DNA from: Botryllus schlosseri | Taxonomy: Eukaryota; Chordata; Ascidiacea; Stolidobranchia; Styelidae | Direction of reading: 5' to 3' | Assembly (NCBI GenBank): GCA_000444245.1 | Contig: ATSW01015383.1 | Location: 1 to 26,688 of the forward strand | Length of the DNA: 26,688 nt | Shown: piece after piece, positions 20,801 to 26,688 of the stretch | Position numbering within the stretch: position 1 is the stretch's first letter | How the letters are laid out: each line of letters opens with the position of its first letter | Notes under the pieces: generated by a model | What the model was told of the DNA's origin: nothing | What the model saw: the letters and a program-made list of their open reading frames with translations, nothing else | The model's database searches: none | Made by a program: the position numbers and the translations under genes

Positions 20801-21593
20801 CAGGAAATTAATATTTAGTATTCCAAATCTTGTTGAGATGTCGCCATTCAGCCGCACCTTTCGTTGCTTGACACAAGTGAGGATGACGGCTAATCACATG
20901 CGCCGATTGCATTATTTTACGAATTAGGACTTGGCGAAGTATGACGTAACAGTTCAAGTACAGACCTGGCAGCAAACATGATTTGAACTTGAATGTGGAA
21001 ACAGTGACCTGTTACTGTAATTGTTATCGCATAATTTGCTATATTAACGTTATTTTGAGATTGGATTACTCTCGACATAAGTAGGATACGTAATCACGGT
21101 ACATATATATGCTAGACTTCAAAGTAAATGCAATTTCGGATCAGTTTTTGTCCACACATTAACATCAATAGATTTTATAGTCTAAATTCCAAGGAAGTTC
21201 ACATGGGCCGCACAATGCCGATGTCTGCCCTATACAACATATAGGAATGTATTTTATCCAATGTGGAGTTATAGATGAACAATTTGACGGCTGGAATCTT
21301 TATCAATGGGTTCTGGTAGATGAAAGTGTCGTATTATGATTTTGCCAGTGTACAATAACATAGCTTTTCTTTCTAGGCATCTTCCATTCGCCAAAAGGTT
21401 TGAATTTATTCCATTGATGATCACATCAGTCTACTGTGCTGCTGGAGTAAGCTGGTCATGGATCAAACTAGGACATGGCATACTTTCGGATGATTCAGGT
21501 CATTCCCATGTGGACCAAGTTGCAGCCAAAACGAAGAAGAATGACTCTAAGAAGGGACTGCGGAAGTTAACTACAAAACTAAAAACAACATAA
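11835..21593 (+). CDS. ALG8: ALG8, dolichyl-P-Glc:Glc1Man9GlcNAc2-PP-dolichol alpha-1,3-glucosyltransferase (13 exons)
   Basis: This ER-membrane GT-C enzyme (family GT57) transfers the second glucose from dolichyl-phosphate-glucose to the lipid-linked N-glycan precursor. Coding exons are 11835-11899, 12277-12421, 13215-13342, 13416-13522, 13617-13808, 13864-13961, 14650-14770, 16708-16844, 17812-17993, 18061-18137, 18205-18280, 19779-19886 and 21377-21593. All have GT donors and AG acceptors, and the phases join to 550 aa plus stop (human about 526). Conserved blocks: [10 protein letters not shown] at 24-33 in the first luminal loop, whose acidic residues suit the GT-C catalytic site; [16 protein letters not shown] (51-66); [10 protein letters not shown] (149-158); [12 protein letters not shown] (187-198); LFPFKRG...[13 protein letters not shown] (255-276); [13 protein letters not shown] (365-377); GHYSLFPL (405-412). 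A hydrophobic first helix precedes residue 22. The basic C-terminal tail after KTKK is about 17 residues longer than in human. ALG6 lacks this wording of the [16 protein letters not shown] block, so paralogue confusion is unlikely. Eight introns exceed 300 bp, most of them carrying transposons. Confidence 0.95.
12455..13172. mobile_element. hAT-type MITE in ALG8 intron 2, complete
   Basis: The ends are TAGGGATGGTGTGAAC and, inverted, TAGAGATGGTGTGAAA, flanked by exact 8-bp duplications CTATGTAC (12447-12454 and 13173-13180). Subterminal regions repeat GGTTCA/TGAACC words on both strands. The 718-bp element fills nearly all of intron 2. The 73-codon minus frame inside (12750-12971) has no motif. 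Confidence 0.9.
13980..14041. mobile_element. Fragment related to the 1280-1791 hAT MITE
   Basis: GAGCTGGGGTCGAACAAAAT followed by CGAGTTACTATCGGATTCC parallels the 5' end of the 1280-1791 element (GGGCTGGGCAAAACCGAGTA, then GATTCGATTCTGAATC). Only the first 60 bases remain. It lies in ALG8 intron 6. Confidence 0.4.
14072..14452. mobile_element. Palindromic hAT-like MITE, copy 2, partial, in ALG8 intron 6
   Basis: Starts TTAGGGCTGTTCAAAG and contains two direct modules with CATGAAATTGTAAGGTTGT and TTCCAACCAGCAGAAG, as in copy 1. It lacks the inverted half, ending near a CGGCCCTA that may be a degraded terminus. No target duplication was found. Confidence 0.6.
14849..15390. mobile_element. 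Palindromic hAT-like MITE, copy 3, in ALG8 intron 7
   Basis: Begins near TTGGGACTGTTCATTTTTT and closes with GCTTTTAAACCACCCTAA, diverged versions of the family termini. The internal modules are recognisable: GCTAGGTTGGCTTGAAAAACG, CATGAAATTGTCAAGTAGTC and the inverted CTTCTACTAATTGGAATTGA with GTAACAATTTCATGAGGTAG. More diverged than copies 1 and 4, so probably older. Confidence 0.6.
15705..15860 (+). repeat. Dispersed repeat copy 2 with CTGACGAG...CGAAA core, in ALG8 intron 7
   Basis: The core GTTGCTGACGATTACCCCTG is followed by ACGAGTGTCAGCCGAAAATA. A hairpin-capable ATATTC...GAATAT pair follows (15783-15810). It matches 25455-25600 over about 110 nt, including GTACCTCCAA(G/A)AAGCTCTT downstream and CCAATTCT upstream. 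The CUGANGA-stem-GAAA layout resembles a hammerhead ribozyme core, a feature of some retroelements, but a good stem I was not found. Confidence 0.6.
15861..16707. other. Rest of ALG8 intron 7, no recognised gene
   Basis: Open frames of 95-109 codons (15773-16102 -, 16084-16371 +, the 5' part of 16542-16871 +) have no motifs. The last runs into ALG8 exon 8 because the frame is open through its acceptor. ACGGCCGCATG occurs at about 15987 and GACGGCCGCATG at about 16549, a small unexplained repeat. Confidence 0.4.
17214..17746. mobile_element. Palindromic hAT-like MITE, copy 4, complete, in ALG8 intron 8
   Basis: The ends are TAGGGTTGTTCGAAAAAG and, inverted, TAGGGTTGTTCAAAAATG. Flanks are GTGTACAA (17206-17213) and GTGCACAA (17747-17754), a 7/8 match of hAT length. 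Internal modules alternate: TTGACTCAATTCCGAGTAGT and TTGACTCGATTCCAACTGGT in one orientation, ACTTCTACCGGCTGGAATTG and GCTTCTACTCGTTGGAATTG in the other, so the element folds back on itself. The internal A-run at about 17370 is an unrelated simple repeat. Confidence 0.85.
18532..18672 (-). mobile_element. tRNA-derived SINE in ALG8 intron 11, minus copy
   Basis: On the minus strand an A-box-like GCGCAGTTGGTTAGGCG (18635-18651) is followed 33 nt later by a B-box-like GGTTTCGCATC (18591-18601). This is the spacing and order of an RNA polymerase III internal promoter in a tRNA-derived SINE. The rest does not fold as a tRNA, so it is not a tRNA gene. The body 18532-18642 is repeated in reverse at 18880-18992. 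Confidence 0.65.
18880..18992 (+). mobile_element. tRNA-derived SINE, truncated plus copy
   Basis: Same family as 18532-18672, inverted. It starts at GTTAGGCGTTGAAATTCTGA inside the A box, so it lacks the first bases of the head, and keeps the B-box-like GGTTTCGCATC. The two copies form a hairpin with about 110-bp arms and a 237-nt loop within the ALG8 pre-mRNA. Confidence 0.65.
19536..19703. mobile_element. 3' fragment of the 1280-1791 hAT MITE family, in ALG8 intron 11
   Basis: Matches the last 170 bases of the 1280-1791 element: TTTCAAGGCTCCCGTGG, GTATCAAAAGTATAATTC, TTACAATTATTACTCGATTC and the end ATTCGAGCACTCCAATCATT with GTGTCCAGCGCTA, a decayed version of GTGCCCAGCCCTA. The left half is not recognisable. 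Confidence 0.6.
19950..20130. repeat. Telomere-like TTAGGG inverted repeat in ALG8 intron 12
   Basis: A GGGTTAGGGT-rich left arm (GATATTAGGGTTAGGGTCAA, GATTAGGGTTTGGGAG) faces a CCCTAA-rich right arm (CAACCCTAATATCCATCACC, CCAACCCTAATATTGGGATA). The two sides pair over most of their length around a TTTATA centre (20040-20045). It is a degenerate hairpin built from TTAGGG-like words, not a pure telomeric tract. Confidence 0.6.
20456..21227. mobile_element. hAT (Charlie-like) non-autonomous element in ALG8 intron 12
   Basis: Left end CAGGGGTGGGCAATTATTTT is the classic hAT/Charlie-type terminus, followed by GGCAGCCC. The right end, inverted, begins CAGACATCGGCATTGTGCGG. The flanks are exact 8-bp duplications CCCTATAC (20448-20455 and 21228-21235). 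The 772-bp interior has no transposase frame. Terminal repeats match only about 9 of 14 bases, so the copy has diverged, yet the target duplication is intact. Confidence 0.9.
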
Positions 21594-22011
21594 TGCAATC
21601 GAAATTGTGCACACTGTTTCTGTCAGCACAATTATTATAAATGCAATGAATAGAGATGAATGCATGGACGCTTTTTATCAACTGCAGTGCTCAGCGCTTT
21701 TTATCGAAGTGCGGTCGATAGGAATTGCATTGATTGTAGTATCAAATATTAATGGCTGAGGTGTGTTAGTATACTGAGGTTGGTTGTCGATCCACAGATT
21801 CAACCAGTAACCAGACACAATGTTAAGTAGATAAAAGATCAACTACAATGGCAATTTGTTCAGACGTTTCCAAGACAAAATGGAAGCCTTGTTTAGGCAG
21901 AAACAGCGCGAAAAATATTCTATTAGGCGCGATGATGAACGAGGCAGTTTTCTACAAATACTGATCAAATCAAGTGCTATTGGCAATTAATTGATACATG
22001 AAGCTCCTAAT
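21594..22011. other. ALG8 3' UTR candidate
   Basis: Follows the ALG8 stop with no other feature up to the duplicated AATAAA region, so the transcript probably runs through it. It contains two CGCTTTTTATC words 28 nt apart (21669 and 21697). No open frame of note. Confidence 0.4.
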
Positions 22012-22131
22012 AACCTTCAGCTTTCAGCTCATTTCGATGCCTTGAACAGGTTTCTTCTGAATAAATACTACCAACCTCCAGCTTTCAGCTCATTTTGATG
22101 CCTTGAACAGGTTACTTCTGAATAAATACTA
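22012..22131 (+). repeat. 61-bp tandem duplication carrying two AATAAA signals
   Basis: Two adjacent copies (22012-22072 and 22073-22131) of AACCT(T/C)CAGCTTTCAGCTC...GAATAAATACTA differ at about three bases. Each has AATAAA (22060-22065 and 22121-22126), the first strong polyadenylation hexamers found on the plus strand after the ALG8 stop, about 470 and 530 nt downstream. They are the likely ALG8 cleavage signals. Confidence 0.75.
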
Positions 22132-22469
22132 GCGTGCGTATTGAGATCACCGACTTTGCCATTACCAATGACATCACAGCCTAGCCGGGATTTGCTCAGA
22201 ATGCTCACATGTATCTGACCTAGCTGAATTTAAAACACCATCCAAGTTGAAAATTTCTGTCCGCGAGGCCGAGCAGCATACCAATCACGATACCAAGGTT
22301 CTCACTGTGATTGGCAACATTGAATGACAAATATATTGCTAAATATGCCATGGCACTTATTCGCCAACTTGAAATTGTTCTTGGAGCACGCCCAGATGTA
22401 CTTTTTTCGGAATTTCTCTTTTCTAGATAGTGTTATAATGCGAGCGAAATTGGATTTAAATGCACCGAA

Positions 22470-22640
22470 CGTCAGGGTCGGCTATAAAATGAACGAAAAA
22501 TGCACCCTGACGATTCTTTCGGGTGCGAGAACGGAAAAACGACCTTTCTTATTCAGTCGACTCGCCTAACACAAGTTATAGACAGGAATCTCGGGAGTCG
22601 AGTTGAAAACATGACCATTTTTTTGAGTCAACCCAATACT
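22470..22640. mobile_element. Degraded fragment related to the 1-332 / 22765-23086 MITE family
   Basis: GAGAACGGAAAAACGACCTT and, further on, GAAAACATGACCATTTTTTT with GAGTCAACCC echo the GACGACCTTTT...AGTCAACC blocks of the 1-332 copy in the same orientation. Termini are not recognisable. Confidence 0.35.
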
Positions 22641-22764
22641 ATTCCTATAAAATACAAGTCGGATCTTGTTTTCTTTTGCGGTATTATAGCTTTCAAAATA
22701 TTTGCGTTCCCCACAAGGTTGATTTCACACCAAACGCCTTACGTGATCTAACACGAGATAGTAG

Positions 22765-23086
22765 AAGGGTTACCATATTTTGGAAATCCGAAAAAGGGGT
22801 AAATATTTTGCACTTTGTGGTTGGTTGACTGAAAAAAAAGTCAACTTTCTTGCTCCGCTGCCAAAATACAGTTTTTCTTTCACATTATCAGCTGGTTGGC
22901 GTAGAAAAAAAAGGTCAACTTTCCGGCCCAGCTCCCAAAATAGCCGTCGGAAAGTTACTTCAGTGCTGAGATTTACTGTATCTCAGTTGAATTTTGCCCT
23001 ATATTCAACCAAAATTCTCAAAAAAGAGGACATTTGGGTGTCCTCCGAGGACACTTTCAAAAAAGAGGACACTTTCAAAAAGCCTA
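22765..23086 (+). mobile_element. MITE with 8-bp target duplication between ALG8 and UBOX5
   Basis: Left end AAGGGTTACCATATTTTGG runs into AAATCCGAAAAAGGGG. The right end, inverted, reads TAGGCTTTTTGAAAGTGTCC and holds a doubled AAAAAAGAGGACACTTTC block. Flanks are GATAGTAG (22757-22764) and GATAGTAC (23087-23094), a 7/8 match. Same family as 1-332. It is about 290 nt beyond the UBOX5 stop and may lie within its 3' UTR. Confidence 0.7.
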
Positions 23087-23377
23087 GATAGTACTGACTG
23101 CTGAAGCAAGAGCAGGATTGTAAAAAAAGGATGGAAATGACACAAAAGGTGCATTGTGGTCATACGAAATCTACTTGAACAGGTAAAAAACGACCTCTGT
23201 AGACCAAGGGAACAAACACCAAACTCTAATTTTTCAGAATGTACATTCAATACAAAGAATGTAGACAAAAGTTGCTAATGTAGACTACATCCGTGACCGT
23301 GTTTGTATGCATTTGATAGTAAACAGTTATTGTAGGCCTATATTACTACAAACATTTCATTCAACGCGTTTACACCA

Positions 23378-25757
23378 TCACAGTTGAAACGTCCGCTTGA
23401 CGGTCTTATATTCATGTATCGATAAACACTGACATTGGATGTGACCGGTACTGGCTGTGACGCAGTTCCCACAAACAACACGATTGCACGGTAGCAGATA
23501 GCGGACACTATGAGAAAATAGAAACGCAGAACACTTGAAGCACAGGAGAGTCGACATTCCATCTCCGGTAACAATTTTCCTTCGCTTTGTCAAACTGTTC
23601 CCCATTTCCAAAAGACTTGCTTCCAGACTCGTCTGAAGCTGTCTGGATTGATGGTCATCTTCACAACTACGTTTACAGCGGATAGTAGAATTCGATTGAA
23701 TAAGTCCTCTTGTTGATGAGCCATTCAAAGATTTTGATGCATTTCTACGAGGTTGCACGGTATCATCTGAATTATGAGACTCAACATTCTCAAGACAATA
23801 ACTGCTGTGAACCTTTTGGTCGCGCAGGCAATATTTATCAATGCGCACTTTTAATTTAATGTTTGGAAATGGTTTGCTTGAATCGCAGAATGCGATACCT
23901 GTAAAAGGGTCTGAAGGTGGATTGCCAAAATCAGCCTGCGACTTCACATGCTTATCAAGGGTGGTTCTATCGACAGTGTGACCGCTAGGCAGCAGAACGG
24001 GAAAGCGCATCATTTCTAACGTGATAGGATCCAACATATCCTCTGGAATTGAGGATTGAGAATCGTCACTTAATACTTCATCACGTGTGGCTTCATTCCC
24101 ACCTTCTACGAGAGTTTGAGGTTCAACAGAGTTTGATACGGCACACTGTCTCATTCGAGCATTGTGTGTTATAAATACTTTTCTCTTCGCCTCAATGCTG
24201 CATTGTTTTCCCGGTCGGCCCCAGATATGCAAATCCGTCAGCGATGGTACACTTCCCGATAGCATTTGTCTGATGATGATCCGCAGGGCTGTTACATTAC
24301 TCAAGTTTCCGTAGGTAAAATATGCGATTGTGTCTGGGTCATCAACCATTGCAGGCAATGTGGGATGCGGAGAATATCCTCTGTTGACGAAAGCTAGTTT
24401 TGAGCGATTTGTTAAGTTTGCTGTTCCGCACTTTCGAAACTGTGATTCATCGGAAAAGTCCACCTTTGTCTTTTTGCCGTCCCTGAACACAATTTGGAAA
24501 ATAAGTTCCTCATCTCGAAGAACACATTTTAGATAAACATTACAATGCAGTGACTACGCCTGTAAGCAGGGTTGTAATGGCTCAAGTCACTTCTTCATTT
24601 CGACTTTAAAATAATCGAAAATGTAAAAAAACAGGAATGTATCAATAATTATTACCCGAAAGATAGGCAGCAAGAAAACTTTGATATACGTTCAATTGTC
24701 CATAGGCGCCTAAATGGCTGGCGCCGAATGTTCCTGTCCTGGTAATCTGAACCCCGCAAGACAAATGCCATCCCACAGAGAAAATTATTTGACAGTGCAG
24801 AAATACAAATTTGAAATCGTATGCGTCTTTTAGTTTAGTACGTTTGGGTGATTTCAATATCTTTTGACATAGCAGACAGGAGGTCACGAAATAACATCAA
24901 GGAACCAAGTCATTAGGGTCAGCCCTAATAGCCTATGTTCAATTATACATTTTCCAAGACACCTCACTCAGCTCTACCAGCAAATCCGATTACGTGAACT
25001 AAGAGAGGTTAATCACCCTATGGGAGGCCCGAAGACCAACGTTTTTTTGGGGGGGGGCTGACGAAGTGCTGTTCCAGTCCTGATAGCGACTGCCTCTCAA
25101 TTTCACACAACACATAAATGTATCCCGCCAACAAAAAAGTATAGCCATAGGTAGTGTCACCCTTGTATTGGTAATGTCACAACTAAGCTGTCAACTTAAT
25201 CTCTGACAACACTCCGATAAGTTTTAATACTGCGATCTGCAAACAGCTGATCAAATGTTACCTGGCAAGTTCATATAAACTCGATGTGTATAAATGAATA
25301 GTTTTCGCACTTTGTCGGCCAATGGTCGGGTAGAACGTCACTCTGTCTATGTTGACAGGGAAAGCAAATTGAAACTGAAGAGTTGCCGGGGTTCGCACAA
25401 ATCGTTCTCCCTGGAAGCCCTTAAAAACATAACATTAAATGGTAATACACAATTATTATATACCGATATACAATGTATCCAATTCTTTACTGTTGCTGAC
25501 GATTACCCCTGACGAGTGTCAGCTGAAAATATTCGCGTTCATTCCAATATGAATATACAATTCAATTGTGTATTGAAGTTTTGTACCTCCAAAAAGCTCT
25601 TAAAATATTATAAACAGATCTATATATTAAATATTTACCTGTTGCCTCTCTAGTATGCTCGAATTAACGAGGTTTGTGACGTTGTGGAGGTCTGCACAAA
25701 CACAGCTGCAAGTAACTTGTGTGTCAAATTCATCATATGCCAAGTCTAAAGACATAT
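23378..25757 (-). CDS. UBOX5: UBOX5/RNF37-like U-box E3 ubiquitin ligase (3 exons)
   Basis: UBOX5 is an E3 ligase of the U-box class. Coding exons on the minus strand are 25757-25639 (two UTR bases, then ATG at 25755), 25419-25262 and 24482-23378. The donors are CAG|GTAAAT and CAG|GTAACA, the acceptors TTTTTAAG and AAATTGTGTTCAG, and the phases agree, giving 459 aa (human 541). The first 29 residues align without a gap to the human N-terminus, and exon 2 contains LQFQFAFPVNIDRV and IHLYTSS. The U-box spans about 240-311 (LDPITLEMMRFPVLLPSG, then SDPFTGIAF). A basic TKRRK (390-394) could be a nuclear signal. The C-terminal RING-like zinc site (406-444) keeps C406, C409, C424, C429, C432, C442 and C444, but R426 stands where human UBOX5 has His, and the last pair is C-x-C instead of C-x2-C. 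An acceptor ends two bases before the ATG, so an upstream 5' exon or spliced leader is implied. Confidence 0.93.
24567..24620 (+). mobile_element. hAT-like MITE terminus fragment in UBOX5 intron 2
   Basis: CAGGGTTGTAATGGCTCAAG followed by TCACTTC copies the terminus of the GACTCGAGTC element ending at 10590, here in plus orientation. Only about 50 bases remain. The rest of the intron (24621-25261) holds a short homopolymer G run near 25050 and no gene. Confidence 0.5.
25455..25600 (+). repeat. Dispersed repeat copy 3 with CTGACGAG...GAAAA core, in UBOX5 intron 1
   Basis: GTTGCTGACGATTACCCCTG is identical to copy 2, followed by ACGAGTGTCAGCTGAAAATA and ATTCGCGTTCATTCCAATAT. Downstream TTTTGTACCTCCAAAAAGCT also matches. 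It lies in a 219-nt intron and makes up most of it, so it was probably inserted into or created this intron region. Confidence 0.6.
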
Positions 25758-26610
25758 CTGCATAGAGAATCACAATTAGTAAAGATTTCGATTTATACTA
25801 GGCAATTGAATCTAAATCAACTCCATCAGAGTTAAAGATTTACTGTTCAATGAAATCACATCTTTAATGCACTGTACTGACTGTAAAATCGGAAAAATCG
25901 TGGCATAGCCTATAGTTAACACTTCTCGCGAGATAAGAGGAGGCTCGAAAATCAAGCATATAGCAGTTCACAATCAAGGCATCCAATACGCAGGGCCCAA
26001 ATTTGTCAGTTATATACAATTATAGTTAGCCTACAATATGTTGCCTGTCCCAAGGTAGAGCGCTACAAAGGTAATAGACTCAATAATTCTGCTATTTAGT
26101 TGCATTATCCCAATCTACGCTTACAAAAAAATACAAATAAAATTGCAAACTTCACATCAGTATTAATTTTCTGCGTAGTATCAGTAATACCAGTAATAAT
26201 AATAATCGTTGGGTTATATTCTTCATCTGAAAAAGTCACACACAAAAGGAATAGTTCAGGTAGCCTGCACTACAAAACAATGCACAGGCCCATGTAATAT
26301 CATAGATTGAATCGTTTGTTCGGTTGCGATTGTGACCACTAACCACTTAACAGTTACAACACCCCCAGATCCATTGTATGAAATTTTGAGATAAATGACA
26401 ATACTAGTCAACTTCAATTTTATTCGAAGCAGTAGCGGTCTTGATACCTTGACACAAATGCCTATCACAGTCAACAGCAGTGTTCGCTACTCAACTGTTA
26501 AATATACCGTAGGTCGCTGGGTATGCTGAAAGGAAAGGACGTAGTTTATTTTTGTCCTTGATTTTATGCGGCATATACAGCGACTCATGATAGACCTACA
26601 CACGATCTGC
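25758..26610. other. Upstream region of UBOX5, no recognised gene
   Basis: Should contain the UBOX5 promoter and any 5' UTR exon, but no TATA box or exon can be assigned with confidence. The open frames 26100-26297 (+) and 26256-26474 (-) have no motif. TAATAATAATAAT at about 26197 is a short trinucleotide run. Confidence 0.4.
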
Positions 26611-26688
26611 CAGTGTTGGGATGACTCGAGTCATGACTTGACTCGAGTCAGACTCGAGTCAACTTTTTCGAATGACTTGACTTGACTC
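26611..26688 (+). mobile_element. hAT-like MITE terminus, running off the window
   Basis: CAGTGTTGGGATGACTCGAG is followed by packed GACTCGAGTC and GACTTGACTC words, the same type as 877-1000 and 10089-10590. Only the start is visible. Confidence 0.6.

Noticed and set aside
24483-24536. Upstream extension of UBOX5 exon 3 to an ATG at about 24527
   Set aside because: The frame is open but lies before a strong acceptor, and the two small upstream exons supply the conserved N-terminus.
24642-24887. 81-codon minus-strand open frame first considered as a UBOX5 exon
   Set aside because: A phase-compatible join through GGTAATA was possible, but splicing 25262 directly to the TTCAG acceptor at 24483 gives a better acceptor and a better match to the human protein.
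25294-25512. 72-codon plus-strand open frame
   Set aside because: It is the antisense shadow of UBOX5 exon 2 running into the dispersed repeat.

Overview
The window is from the nuclear genome of a multicellular animal. Both recognisable genes are split by GT-AG introns, the DNA is AT-rich, and most of the rest is short non-autonomous transposons. Scattered single Ns (about 3446-4309) point to a draft assembly. An invertebrate, possibly a deuterostome, fits the compact introns and moderate similarity to human proteins, but the sequence does not fix the phylum.

Two host genes are well supported and convergent. ALG8 (+ strand, 13 coding exons, 11835-21593, 550 aa) is the ER glucosyltransferase that adds the second glucose to the dolichol-linked N-glycan precursor. 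UBOX5/RNF37 (- strand, 3 coding exons, 25755-23378, 459 aa) is a U-box E3 ubiquitin ligase. Most of its first 91 residues come from two small upstream exons that an ORF scan misses. The 1.8 kb between the two stop codons holds a 61-bp tandem duplication carrying two AATAAA signals for ALG8 and a 322-bp MITE.

Bases 1-11800 have no confident host gene. They hold MITEs, a P-element/THAP-like transposase relic (1847-2340), a LINE-like 3' tail, a long fold-back element (4984-5604), a CACTA-like family rich in AAGACC/GGTCTT motifs (6418-10088) with a 60-bp tandem expansion, and several hAT-like elements. Three short open stretches with plausible splice sites (1001-1271 -, 2343-2649 +, 3138-3394 -) are possible exons or gene relics.

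The ALG8 introns are a transposon trap. Six insertions in the window keep an exact or 7/8 8-bp target duplication, the mark of hAT-superfamily integration; three of these lie in ALG8 introns and one just upstream of the gene. Intron 11 also holds two tRNA-derived SINEs in inverted orientation. The two genes have no evident functional link. I found no convincing new multi-gene system. The most notable items are the UBOX5 RING with Arg where the human protein has His, the locally amplified palindromic MITE family, the subterminal-repeat element, and a three-copy repeat with a hammerhead-ribozyme-like core.
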